A DNA stretch of 64,000 nucleotides from Bacteroidota bacterium. GTDB taxonomy: Bacteria; Bacteroidota; Bacteroidia; B-17B0; Aurantibacillaceae. Both the position numbers and the translations under genes were made by a program. The stretch lies in NCBI GenBank assembly GCA_016194985.1, contig JACQAK010000013.1:62001-126000 (forward strand), in the 5' to 3' direction. The notes beneath the pieces are model-generated. The model was not told where the DNA came from and did not search any database. It was given only the letters and a program-made list of their open reading frames with translations. This document shows positions 8,045 to 16,934 of this stretch, in pieces; the first letter of the stretch is position 1; each line of letters starts with the position of its first letter.

Positions 8045-10560
8045 GTATTACGCTTCAGAAAGAACAGGAGCGCAATGATCTCTTTGTCAAGATTCAATCA
8101 TCTATGACAAAGGGCTTGCGCAATGTCTATTCTAAGGTTCCCCAAAAGTGGATGGCTGATCATGCTCTCACATCTGAACGAACCGGAGCAGGATTTAATT
8201 CAGGCCAGCTACATTTTGATGGTGATCAGAAGTATAAGGATGCACTTATAGAAATAGGGTTCAGAAAATACTCTCGGAAAAACAGTAACGGAGTGGATGG
8301 TTTTAAAACCTTCGGCAATTACGGAATCTTATTCCCATTGAAAAATGCCAAGGGTAGAATTGTCAACTTCTATGCGATCCGAATTAAAACCAATCCCGAA
8401 GAACACTCCTTATTAAATCAGGAAGGTATTTATCCGGCTTATCCTAATGAAATGACCACACGACTTTTCATTGCAACGGATATTTTGGATGCTGCCACAT
8501 TAATAGAATGCAACGGTATTCAAAACCGGGATTCATTAATATTCATTCCCGATGGAAAAATTTTGAAACAGCATGAAGAAGCAATCAAACGCTTATCAGC
8601 CCTTCAGTCCATTATATGGATCGATAATAATAAAAACCAAGTAAACATGAAAGATTCAGCTAATCAGTTAAAGAGCCTCATCCAGCGAGTGCCTTTAAGA
8701 AGAGTGGTCATTCCTGAAAAGGAAAACCTTAACCAGATATTCCTGCGTGAAGGAAGCGCAGGAGTTCAGAAGCTGCTGGAGTCGTCCTCCCTTATTGAGG
8801 AAGTAACCGAAGTGGAAAGCACTCCACTTCCTATTACGCCAAAGGACAACCACCAAGAAGAGGAAGTGGTTGTTTTTTCTCCGACAAAAGAAACGGTGGC
8901 AAAAACCACAACAACCAATGGTGAAAATAAGTGGGAAGAGAATGTTCACAATTTTTTGCACCCAACGGCAAACGGTGATACTGATTTTGAGAATCCGAAA
9001 CTCGAAGTACTCCATGAGCATAAAATAGTATTGCGCAGACCGCTCAATAATTATTACGTGTTGGGTACGATGGTAACGGACATCGGAAGTATGCGGATCA
9101 CCATTATGGTTGAGGAAGCAGCGACCGGAAGGAAGGAACGAACAAAGATTGATTTATACGAGCGAGAACAGATCGTGCTTTATGTTCAGCAGATCTCCGA
9201 GTTGTATAATCAACCAGCCGATGAACTGGAAAGTGATATGCTGATGCTTACTGATTTGCTGGAAAAATTCAGGGAAGCACAATTGCAACAAGTGAAAACT
9301 CCTTATCAGGGGCAACGCAAAGGCCATGTTCTTACACCTGAAAAGCAAAGCGACTGCATTCAATTTTTGAAGGGTAAAAATTTTATGAAAGGAATTGATG
9401 AACTGATACAACAAGCCGGAGTGGTTGGTGAGGAAAGCACCCGAAGGCTTCTGTTTGTGATCGCTTCCACTTATAAAATGTCGACACCGCTTCACGCCTT
9501 GGTTCAGGGAACGTCCGGTTCAGGAAAAAGCCACCTTATAAATACCATCGGGGATTGTTTCCCACCGGAAGATGTGATCAGTATGACAAGGGTAACCAGC
9601 AAATCGTTCTATCACTATACGAAGGACGAGTTGGTTGACAAGCTGATCTTGATCCAAGATTACGATGGCCTTGATGAAGAAGCCCAATTCGCATTTCGTG
9701 AATTACAAAGCGCAGGGAATATTTCATCTTCTACAACTTATAAGGATCGCTACGGGAATTTAATGTCTGCTGTGAAAACGGTACGCAGCCATTTTGCTTC
9801 GCTCTTGGCAACAACCAAGGCCGAGGTTTATTACGATAACATGAGCCGTTCCATGATCAGCGGGGTGGATGAGAGCGATGAGCAAACCAAGCGGATCATT
9901 ACGCATCAGAACCGGAAACTTGCTGGGATCATTGATAACCGTGAAGAGCGTAAAGCAAAAGAGTTTCTGCAAAACTGTATGCGGTGCATAATGCCGCTGG
10001 AGGTGGTGAACCCTTATGCGGATAAAGTTTACTTGCCCTTCGATGCAAAAATGCTCCGAAGGCTTAACAGCCACTATCAGGCGTTTGTTAAGCAAATTAC
10101 TATCCTTCACCAATACCAGCGCAAACGAGACGACAGGGGGCGTTTAATTGCTGAACCGGAGGACTTAAAAATCGCTTGTGAAATTTTATTTGATGCGATC
10201 ATGCTGAAGGTTGACGACCTGGACTCGTCCTTGCGCCAATTTTATAACCGGATGAAGGAATACGTTATGAAACTCGCTGCAAAGACCAAGGAAAAGGAAT
10301 TCACCTTCACGCAACGGGATGTTCGGTTAGCCCTGAACATAAGCAAAACGCAATGCTTCAGATATTTTGAGGAACTGGAACTGCTGGAATATATCCAGCG
10401 CACCGGAGGCTATGCGAACCGAGGCTTCAAGTATAAGGTGGTGTTTTGGGATGAAATGGAAAAGATCAGGGAACGTGTGATGGAAGACCTGAAAAAGCAG
10501 TTGGTTGCTGTTGGTTCAGAAGGCATGGAACACCAGAACCCGCACAAACAGGGGGAATGA
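8014..10560 (+). CDS. Toprim-like/ATPase replication protein of mobile element
   Basis: The 848-residue protein has a toprim-like N-terminus (about residues 60-225), an acidic linker and a P-loop ATPase. Walker A is GTSGSGKSHL (about 497-506), Walker B LILIQDYDGLDEEAQ (about 548), and LLATTKAEVYY lies in a sensor-like position. A helical region and a winged-helix-like C-terminus (LALNISKTQCFRYFEEL) follow. Such primase/helicase-type proteins accompany tyrosine recombinases in Bacteroidota elements. The overlap with the upstream toprim-like gene and the downstream recombinases argues for one mobile-element operon. Exact biochemical activity is not shown by sequence. Confidence 0.75.
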   Translation: MGQERSKISLSITLQKEQERNDLFVKIQSSMTKGLRNVYSKVPQKWMADHALTSERTGAGFNSGQLHFDGDQKYKDALIEIGFRKYSRKNSNGVDGFKTFGNYGILFPLKNAKGRIVNFYAIRIKTNPEEHSLLNQEGIYPAYPNEMTTRLFIATDILDAATLIECNGIQNRDSLIFIPDGKILKQHEEAIKRLSALQSIIWIDNNKNQVNMKDSANQLKSLIQRVPLRRVVIPEKENLNQIFLREGSAGVQKLLESSSLIEEVTEVESTPLPITPKDNHQEEEVVVFSPTKETVAKTTTTNGENKWEENVHNFLHPTANGDTDFENPKLEVLHEHKIVLRRPLNNYYVLGTMVTDIGSMRITIMVEEAATGRKERTKIDLYEREQIVLYVQQISELYNQPADELESDMLMLTDLLEKFREAQLQQVKTPYQGQRKGHVLTPEKQSDCIQFLKGKNFMKGIDELIQQAGVVGEESTRRLLFVIASTYKMSTPLHALVQGTSGSGKSHLINTIGDCFPPEDVISMTRVTSKSFYHYTKDELVDKLILIQDYDGLDEEAQFAFRELQSAGNISSSTTYKDRYGNLMSAVKTVRSHFASLLATTKAEVYYDNMSRSMISGVDESDEQTKRIITHQNRKLAGIIDNREERKAKEFLQNCMRCIMPLEVVNPYADKVYLPFDAKMLRRLNSHYQAFVKQITILHQYQRKRDDRGRLIAEPEDLKIACEILFDAIMLKVDDLDSSLRQFYNRMKEYVMKLAAKTKEKEFTFTQRDVRLALNISKTQCFRYFEELELLEYIQRTGGYANRGFKYKVVFWDEMEKIRERVMEDLKKQLVAVGSEGMEHQNPHKQGE

Positions 10561-10646
10561 GCCGTAGTGTTCCATTAGTTCAGGAGTGCGCATTGTATAG
10601 CAAAATAAATCAGCCAAAAAGGAAGCCGAAAAACGAAAAGTAAAAA

Positions 10647-11600
10647 ATGAAAAACCTACCAATAAATAACCCCGAATTTGAACGCCTTTACAGCGAGTTT
10701 GCGGACTTCATTCGCCTGAAGGGATATTCACGGGGCAAGAACACTTGTTACCCAAGCAACGTGCGGGAGTTCTTATTTTTTGTTGAGAACCGTGGCGTGA
10801 GTGAAATAAAAAAGGTTGTTGCCTTTGATGTGATTCAGTATTATGAATATTTGCGTGAACGCCCGAACCAACGTAGGGACGGTGGCCTGAGTGAATCTAT
10901 GATCAGAGGCCATTTGTTTTCACTCCGTTTATTTTTTGATTACCTGATGGACATGGGTGAAGTAACCGCTTCGCCAGCGCATCTGCCAAAGCTGAACATC
11001 GGCAAGCATGGTAACAGGCAAATTCTTACCATCGCTGAAATAAAAGAAGTTGACAAGGCTTGCGTAACTAAAATGGAGAAAGCCCTGATCGCAATTGCTT
11101 ATGGTTGTGGGCTTCGCAGAACGGAAATAGAAATGCTCGACACGAACGATGTAATTCTTAGCAGGGGCGTTGTTGTTGTTCGTGATGGTAAGGGTGGTAA
11201 AAGTAGAACGGTTCCTTTGTCAGATGCAGGAGTGAAAACTCTGAGAGAATACATTGTTGATGAACGCCCTACCTTGTTTCCGAACGATGGAATGGAAACA
11301 ACACCTTCTCTCTTTGTAAATAAATGGCACGAGCGAATGAAGGGACAGTACTTGGGATCGCTTCTGAAGGGAATCATTGAACGAACACAGAATCCGGTAA
11401 TACTCGCAAAAAATATTACGCTTCATTGTTTACGCCATAGCATCGCAACTCATTTACAAGACAACGGTGCGGACATTGAGTTCGTACAGGAATTCTTAGG
11501 CCACTCGATCATGGATACCACAACGGTGTATTCAAGGCGCAGGAAGCAACGCTTAAATATGTACAATAAAATTAACGCACCTACTTATGGAAGCAAATAG
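10647..11600 (+). CDS. Tyrosine recombinase, intact catalytic set
   Basis: The 317-residue protein has a SAM-like core-binding N-terminus and a full catalytic domain. Visible are Arg in GLRRTEIEML (about 155), Lys in GKGGKSRTVPL, the HCLRH box (about 260), LGHS (about 285) and the nucleophile Tyr in TTVYSR (about 294). It is XerC/D-like in length. It starts 86 bases after the ATPase gene and overlaps the second recombinase by 14 bases. It presumably cuts and joins the element ends, probably together with its neighbour. Confidence 0.9.
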   Translation: MKNLPINNPEFERLYSEFADFIRLKGYSRGKNTCYPSNVREFLFFVENRGVSEIKKVVAFDVIQYYEYLRERPNQRRDGGLSESMIRGHLFSLRLFFDYLMDMGEVTASPAHLPKLNIGKHGNRQILTIAEIKEVDKACVTKMEKALIAIAYGCGLRRTEIEMLDTNDVILSRGVVVVRDGKGGKSRTVPLSDAGVKTLREYIVDERPTLFPNDGMETTPSLFVNKWHERMKGQYLGSLLKGIIERTQNPVILAKNITLHCLRHSIATHLQDNGADIEFVQEFLGHSIMDTTTVYSRRRKQRLNMYNKINAPTYGSK

Positions 11601-12459
11601 CTTTGAGGAATACATAATCAAAAAAGGACACACGAAGGAAACGGTGAAGACCTATTGTTTTCAGGTAACGCCATTCATTGCGATGTTTCCTCATCTGAAT
11701 ACTTTTACTTTTAAGGATGTGAATAACGCTTTAGCAGAGTATCTGAAGAACCATAAAAATCAGAATTACAAAAATTCAATCCTTGCATCGATAAAAAAAT
11801 ATTACGACTACTTGATTGAAACCGGCCAGCGCAATGATCACCCTTGCAGGACGATGCAATTCAAAGCAATCCGCAAGCGTGGAGTAATTCATAGCGATCT
11901 TTTTACTTCTGCCGAATTAGAGTTATTGATGGAACGTGATGAACGATTCCCCGGATTAAGAAAAAGAAATCAGGTAGTTGTTTCACTTTTAATTTATCAG
12001 GCACTTCAAATTCAAGAAATAGAAAACTTGAAAGTACAGCACGTCAACCTTGATGAAGGTCGTGTTTATATTCAGGCTACCCCAAGCGGAACAAGGAGAC
12101 ATTTGGAACTTCATCCAAAGCAGTATAAAATTTTTGAAAGTTATATCAACGAGTCCAGGAGAGAGCTTCTGAAAGTAGAAAGTGATAAACTGCTCGTTGG
12201 CACAAGGGGAACTCCAATCACCAAGGATTTAGTTCACTACATCATTTCTACTTTTAAGCCTTTGTTTCCTGACCGTAACCTTACTCCTGAAAGTATCCGG
12301 CAAAGCGTGATCTCAAATTGGATCAATGAAAAGCGATTTCCTTTAGAGCAGGTTCAGCTGATGGCTGGCCACGCTTGGATATCAACCACCGAAAAGTACC
12401 GCCAAACCTCGGCGGACGATAAGCGGGCAATTGTAAACCGCTTCCATCCTTTAGCTTAG
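11587..12459 (+). CDS. Tyrosine recombinase-like protein with degenerate active site
   Basis: The 290-residue protein aligns along its length with tyrosine recombinases and keeps the second Arg (TPESIRQS), AGHAWISTT and the Tyr in TEKYRQ. The first catalytic Arg is Gln (ALQIQEIENL) and the His of the HxxR box is Glu. No Lys is clear in the beta-hairpin (ATPSGTRRHLEL). It is probably a non-catalytic or weakly active partner of the preceding recombinase, overlapping it by 14 bases. The stop lies at a 14-bp palindrome and close to a terminator, marking the right end of this gene set. Confidence 0.85.
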   Translation: MEANSFEEYIIKKGHTKETVKTYCFQVTPFIAMFPHLNTFTFKDVNNALAEYLKNHKNQNYKNSILASIKKYYDYLIETGQRNDHPCRTMQFKAIRKRGVIHSDLFTSAELELLMERDERFPGLRKRNQVVVSLLIYQALQIQEIENLKVQHVNLDEGRVYIQATPSGTRRHLELHPKQYKIFESYINESRRELLKVESDKLLVGTRGTPITKDLVHYIISTFKPLFPDRNLTPESIRQSVISNWINEKRFPLEQVQLMAGHAWISTTEKYRQTSADDKRAIVNRFHPLA

Positions 12460-12472
12460 GCGAGATCTCGCC
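12459..12472. repeat. Perfect 14-bp palindrome at recombinase stop
   Basis: GGCGAGATCTCGCC is self-complementary over all 14 bases and begins at the last base of the recombinase stop codon. It is GC-rich in an AT-rich setting. It could be part of a transcript-end structure or a recombination site for the element. Confidence 0.5.
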
Positions 12473-12512
12473 TTAAAACCCCTTAAAATCGGCTAAAAAG
12501 CCAATGTTTTCA

Positions 12513-12537
12513 GGAAGTCTGCGGGCTTCCTTTTTTT
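12513..12537 (+). terminator. Rho-independent terminator after tandem recombinases
   Basis: Stem GGAAGTC (12513-12519) pairs with GGCTTCC (12524-12530, one G-U pair) around a TGCG loop and is followed by seven T residues. A small GGC/GCC hairpin lies just upstream (12491-12502). Placement 53 bases after the recombinase stop fits the end of the element operon. Confidence 0.75.
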
Positions 12538-12585
12538 GTTATATTTATACCCATGAAACGCTCTTTGAAAAGTATCCTGTAACCT

Positions 12586-13584
12586 TTGAGACCCGGTTTA
12601 TATAGTTTGTTTTCACAACGCTTAGAGTCCTATCCGTATGGATTTAATGGTAAACTTAAAGATGATGAAGATTATGGGGAGGGGAATGCTTACGACTATG
12701 GGTATAGATTATTAGATACTAGATTGGGGAAATTCATGAGTGTTGACCCTATGACCAAAAGTTTCCCTGGGTGGTCGCCATATCCTTATGCAATGAATAG
12801 ACCCATAGATGGTATTGACATGGATGGTCTAGAATGGGAACAGTCTACAAAAGACAATAAAACAAATGTATCTGTCAATACTTCATTTAGTGTTAATGAA
12901 GATTTAAAATTAAGCCCTGAACAAGTTTCTAAATATCAAAATGCTATTAGTGAACTATTAGATAAAACATTAAAGGGATCTTCGAATGATACCTATACTG
13001 GTAAGGTTACATTTAATGGAGGTGACCAAAAAAAATCAAATCGCTTAATCCCTTCCATTGCTTTATATGGTGAGAAACATCAAGGAAGTATGGATGAGCC
13101 AATGATTGCAGGATCATCAAGTAAAGGTCAAACTAATATAAATATATATAATAAAGATGGCAGCATTAAATCTCCAGAAGATTTAGCAGAAGATGTTGTA
13201 CATGAATTACTTCATACTTTACGAATAGATCATCCTTTTGAAACAACACAAGGTCCTAGCACAGCGCTAACTCAAGTTGGGACGAACGCCTATGCGTCCA
13301 CTAATACTACAGATCCAAATATTGCTTATAATATTATGAATTATCCAATGATAAGCATTGATGGTAAAAAATTGGGGGATTTATGGAAAGAAAAACGGCC
13401 TACATTAATAACTCAAGATCAATTAAAATTAATGACTAAGGAAATTAATTTACAAATGAAAGGCTATGGGGTAATGCCTAAGTATAATAAAGGAATAACA
13501 CTAGAACAAAATGCTGAAAGATTTAAGAAGTATTACGACTCATATTGGAATAAAATGCCAGGAACTCCAGTAAAAAAACAGTAG
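12586..13584 (+). CDS. Orphan Rhs tip with metzincin-like toxin domain
   Basis: The frame opens with an RHS core fragment (YPYGFNGK, YDYGYRLLDTRLGKFMSVDP, WSPYPYAMNRPID) but lacks the thousands of residues that normally precede it. The likely start is TTG 12586, so this is a displaced or 5'-truncated tip. The C-terminal domain has VVHELLHTLRIDH (His about 206), a HExxHxxxxxH zinc site, and a Met-turn-like IMNYPM (about 249), both typical of metzincin peptidases. The next gene, 1 base later, encodes a lipoprotein that fits an immunity role. Whether it is expressed without an Rhs body is unclear. Confidence 0.72.
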   Translation: MRPGLYSLFSQRLESYPYGFNGKLKDDEDYGEGNAYDYGYRLLDTRLGKFMSVDPMTKSFPGWSPYPYAMNRPIDGIDMDGLEWEQSTKDNKTNVSVNTSFSVNEDLKLSPEQVSKYQNAISELLDKTLKGSSNDTYTGKVTFNGGDQKKSNRLIPSIALYGEKHQGSMDEPMIAGSSSKGQTNINIYNKDGSIKSPEDLAEDVVHELLHTLRIDHPFETTQGPSTALTQVGTNAYASTNTTDPNIAYNIMNYPMISIDGKKLGDLWKEKRPTLITQDQLKLMTKEINLQMKGYGVMPKYNKGITLEQNAERFKKYYDSYWNKMPGTPVKKQ

Positions 13585-13585
13585 A

Positions 13586-14011
13586 ATGAAGTATATATAT
13601 TTAATTTGTTTTATTTTTTATAGTTGTTGTGCTTTAGTCAACACTAGCAAAACCTCTAAAAAAGAAGATTGTTGTATAGAACGTTATGATTCTTTATATA
13701 AAAATAATGTTTGTTTATATTTAGATGAAATGCCAGAGTTTAATAATTTTAAAGAAACCTTCAATGAATCTATTTTAAAAAAAATTGACATGAAAAATGT
13801 CTTATTAGAAAACTATACATATAAAATATCTTTTGTTATTGATACAAATGGATTAATACAAGTCCCTAGAATAACTAATAAACATTTTTCAGATTATAAT
13901 GAATTTGAAAAAAGACTTCTTACTTCAATAGCAAATATTAAAGGTTGGTCAGTAGGCAAATGTGGCAACAAAAAAAAGCCAGTTTTGTTGAATTACACTT
14001 TAAAGCTATAA
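13586..14011 (+). CDS. Lipoprotein, candidate immunity protein for metzincin tip
   Basis: The 141-residue protein starts with a hydrophobic signal (MKYIYLICFIFYSCC) ending in a Cys that fits a lipobox. The C-terminal 70 residues (YKISFVIDTNGLI... GWSVGKC... LNYTLKL) resemble the TonB C-terminal-like fold common in Bacteroidota. It starts 1 base after the Rhs tip stop, the usual place of an immunity gene. Immunity function is inferred from position. It converges with the second tip/lipoprotein pair. Confidence 0.65.
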   Translation: MKYIYLICFIFYSCCALVNTSKTSKKEDCCIERYDSLYKNNVCLYLDEMPEFNNFKETFNESILKKIDMKNVLLENYTYKISFVIDTNGLIQVPRITNKHFSDYNEFEKRLLTSIANIKGWSVGKCGNKKKPVLLNYTLKL

Positions 14012-14089
14012 AATAACCCGTAATATTAATCGGTTTAAATTTTAAATCAGCATACAGAAACAAATTAAATGTAAAAAAATTTAATAAAT

Positions 14090-14605
14090 TTATTTACAAT
14101 CCGATGATGATATTATAAGCGAACTATAATAATTGTTTTTAAAATCCTTAAAATAATAATCTGTGTTCAACCCAGTTGTATTTATGTTATTACCTTCAAA
14201 AATTAGATATAATTTGCGATTTCTTTTAAAAGAAATTTTAAATATCCCATGACAGTCAGCTTTCAATAAAGTTTTTTTTATTGTTAATTCTTTTTTATAC
14301 CGATCCATTTTGCATAAAAATATAGTAACACCTTCTATACCATTAATAAGAGTATCATACCTTTGTGAATAAATATCTTTCCCAGAATAGGACACAATCC
14401 CTTTAAGGGTCATATAATGTTTATTTTTTTTATACTCTATGGGGTTAATATTTACCAGAAAATGCCCAGTTTCATGTTCTTTTATATGATATCTATTATC
14501 TTTAACTAAGTCAATTTCAAGTACAGGAGGGTAAAGATTTCTTGAGCAAGAAGTTGTAATAAATACACTAATAAATATGTAAAATAGGTTTACTAATTTC
14601 TTCAT
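14090..14605 (-). CDS. Lipoprotein, candidate immunity protein for second orphan tip
   Basis: The 171-residue protein has a signal peptide ending in FITTSCS, a clear lipobox. The rest is beta-rich (carboxypeptidase-regulatory-like pattern), without recognised catalytic residues. It overlaps the upstream Rhs tip gene by 4 bases and ends the minus-strand unit. Position next to a toxin tip suggests immunity, acting in the periplasm or outer membrane. Family unknown. Confidence 0.65.
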   Translation of the reverse strand: MKKLVNLFYIFISVFITTSCSRNLYPPVLEIDLVKDNRYHIKEHETGHFLVNINPIEYKKNKHYMTLKGIVSYSGKDIYSQRYDTLINGIEGVTIFLCKMDRYKKELTIKKTLLKADCHGIFKISFKRNRKLYLIFEGNNINTTGLNTDYYFKDFKNNYYSSLIISSSDCK

Positions 14606-15570
14606 TTCAATATTTCTTCTATTTGTGTTTGATATTTAATATATAGATCTTTGTAAGATAGGGTTTTGTCAGGGCCTGAAATGTAATTCGCAACTCCTGG
14701 GTTATTGCTTTTGTTCCACCAGTTTGACTCTCTTTGATTTGCTTTATAATGCGCTCCAAATCCACCATTTGTTTTATTACCATTATAATCAGCACCATTG
14801 TTAGTTCTTTCATAATTTTCTGCTAGTTCATGAAATACAAGACTCGAGCGGCGTTTTATTAACATTGATCCAGTGTTTTTATCAGGCTCTTCGAAATGGC
14901 CTTCGTTACTAATTACAACCTGCCCGTTATATCCTTTTTTTGGCAGGAATGCATTGCTCCCATTGGAGTCTTTCCCATTATCTGAAGCATTAATAATACC
15001 ATTCGGATCTTTGCCCAAAAATTTTGGCGTTACAGTCCCTAACTCATTTCCAAAACCTTCGACTTCAGCTGCACTATAATAAAATTTCTTATTAGAGGTA
15101 ACCAAATCGTTTACTAAATTCAAACCTTCATCTTTTTTCAATATTTTATTTATATCATCCTTCGTCATAGTGCCAAAATCAACCGTAACTTTTCCAGTAG
15201 TTTCATCAATATTTATAAATTTTTGATTTTCAGTTTTAGCTAAACTCTTAATGTCGCTTTTTGATTCTTTGCTTTTTCCTACATCTAAATCATCACCTAT
15301 TTTGTCACTAAACATAATTGGATTCCCTCCCATAGATATATATGGAGATACCCAAGCATGATTTACAGGATCCATACTAAACCATTTCCCTAATCGAGTA
15401 TCAAGAGCTCTAAAGTGAGTGGTATAATCATTACCCTCGCCACTAATCTCATTGTCTTTTAAAGAGCCTTGGTATCCATATTTAGCTTTAACAGAGAGGA
15501 GTCTACGGCCAGACATTTCAGTCCCGAATGGATGGTAATTTATATTGATATTTAGATAGTTACAAGGCAT
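14602..15570 (-). CDS. Orphan Rhs tip with zincin-like toxin domain
   Basis: The 322-residue protein begins about 12 residues before an RHS core (YHPFGTEMSGRR, FRALDTRLGKWFSMDP, VSPYISMGGNPIMFSD). The whole Rhs shell is therefore missing. The core resembles that of the giant Rhs protein at 27265-40032. The C-terminus carries FHELAENYERT (His about 247) and a following GFGAHYKANQRE, a pattern that suggests a metal-binding zincin-like site with an atypical third ligand. An ATG at 15570 gives a plausible start, but secretion would need an Rhs body from elsewhere. Metallopeptidase activity is inferred. Confidence 0.7.
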   Translation of the reverse strand: MPCNYLNININYHPFGTEMSGRRLLSVKAKYGYQGSLKDNEISGEGNDYTTHFRALDTRLGKWFSMDPVNHAWVSPYISMGGNPIMFSDKIGDDLDVGKSKESKSDIKSLAKTENQKFINIDETTGKVTVDFGTMTKDDINKILKKDEGLNLVNDLVTSNKKFYYSAAEVEGFGNELGTVTPKFLGKDPNGIINASDNGKDSNGSNAFLPKKGYNGQVVISNEGHFEEPDKNTGSMLIKRRSSLVFHELAENYERTNNGADYNGNKTNGGFGAHYKANQRESNWWNKSNNPGVANYISGPDKTLSYKDLYIKYQTQIEEILK

Positions 15571-15607
15571 TTAATTAGTAAAAAATGTAAAAATAGTGTT
15601 TTTTTGA

Positions 15608-16702
15608 TCAGGAAAAAGCACTTTTTGAGGCCTCCAAATTGCTTATTTTATCAAATACCATATCTGTATGCTCATCAATATAGTTTTGGGCAAATTCTAC
15701 GTACCGGTAAAACTCTTTACTGTTTGCGGCATGACCCGAGATCTTTCTTACCACCTGATCCGGCATTCCTAAGCGAAGCATGGTTGTAATGGCTGTTCTG
15801 CGCATCGTATGTGTTGTGATGTGATCACTTAAAGTATAATGCTCTTTTTTAGCCTTGTTTTTATACACCACACATTGTACTCCCCGTTTGGTACGGTATT
15901 TTATTTGTGGCTCATTGAGTTTTATATACTTTGCCAGTTCTTTCAGGCATTTATTGAGCCAGGCATTACTATGTAAAGGGAGAAGTGTTTTCTGTTTCTT
16001 ATGGTATTTCTTTAAAATGTCAATAGCATATTCAGGAAGCTTAATGGTGGTATTTGTATTGGTTTTAATAGAATTTACTTTCAGGTAATAGGTATTATTG
16101 TAAAATTGCAGGTTATCCTGTGTCAGCTTCATTAAATCAGAAAAACGAAGAGCTACCGTACATCCAAAAACAAAAATATCTCTCACTTTTATCAAATGTT
16201 CCGGCAACACCGAATTCAATTCCTTATCATATATCAAATAATTAAGTTGCTCGGGTATTAACACAACAATTGGCACCTCCTCGTTAGGGGTATGAAATTT
16301 TTTATGATAGTCGCCTACCTGTATATTAAGCTCTGTATTAAGATAATTAAAAAAAATACGTAACCCCTTAATAATAAAGCCTACATAATTATCATAAAAA
16401 TCTTTCTGCATATACATATAATCTGTAAATTCCTTAAAGAATTTCTTATAGTATTTCTTTGCCTGCTCTTTTTCTTTGGGTGTAAGATTAGTAATGATAT
16501 ATAACTTAAAATCAAACCCGGTATCGGCTAAAAAATCGGCAAACACTTTTTGAGTCCGCACATAATTATCTATTGTAGAAAGACGAATTCTGCTACCGTC
16601 GCTTTTTATTCTAACTCCCTTGGTCGTGTCCTTAATTAATTTCGCATAAAAATGAAAAAAATCTTCTGAACTCAGATATTTAGTTTGTTTTGTGATCCGC
16701 AT
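15608..16702 (-). CDS. Tyrosine recombinase (site-specific integrase)
   Basis: The 364-residue protein has an N-terminal arm/SAM-like region and an intact catalytic domain. Visible are Arg in VALRFSDLMKL, Lys in the SIKTNTNT hairpin, HTMRR, ISGHA and Tyr in EFYRYVEF. It belongs to the Bacteroidota integrase group and is unlike the two tandem recombinases at 10647-12459. It lies directly upstream of the second orphan Rhs tip on the same strand, with 37 bases between. It may have moved the tip cassettes, or belong to another inserted element; no att repeats were identified. Confidence 0.9.
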   Translation of the reverse strand: MRITKQTKYLSSEDFFHFYAKLIKDTTKGVRIKSDGSRIRLSTIDNYVRTQKVFADFLADTGFDFKLYIITNLTPKEKEQAKKYYKKFFKEFTDYMYMQKDFYDNYVGFIIKGLRIFFNYLNTELNIQVGDYHKKFHTPNEEVPIVVLIPEQLNYLIYDKELNSVLPEHLIKVRDIFVFGCTVALRFSDLMKLTQDNLQFYNNTYYLKVNSIKTNTNTTIKLPEYAIDILKKYHKKQKTLLPLHSNAWLNKCLKELAKYIKLNEPQIKYRTKRGVQCVVYKNKAKKEHYTLSDHITTHTMRRTAITTMLRLGMPDQVVRKISGHAANSKEFYRYVEFAQNYIDEHTDMVFDKISNLEASKSAFS

Positions 16703-16885
16703 AAATATAATTAAGGCTTAGGATACGGTATATGATTTTTTCATGCTACCGATATTGACTACCAAATATAATTAATTAACTTTATACTAACAGTCTATAA
16801 CACTGTATTTTAGCAGGATAAGCTTCCATATCCCCTTTGATAAAACATAAAAACATGTCCACCTGAATAAAATGCATATATTTTA

Positions 16886-16902
16886 ATACCGATTGGTATA
16901 TT
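16886..16902. promoter_or_regulatory. TetR operator copy 1 (upstream of tetR)
   Basis: ATACCGATTGGTATATT occurs here and again, base for base, at 17547-17563. Its centre TACC-GATT-GGTA is an inverted repeat typical of TetR-family operators. It lies 33 bases upstream of the regulator's ATG, consistent with autorepression. Confidence 0.8.
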
Positions 16903-16934
16903 TTGATTATCTTTGTCTTGTAATTGAAATAAAG

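Noticed and set aside
9154..9495. Minus-strand frame inside the toprim/ATPase gene
   Set aside because: It is opposite the Walker A region of a well-supported gene and encodes no recognisable protein.
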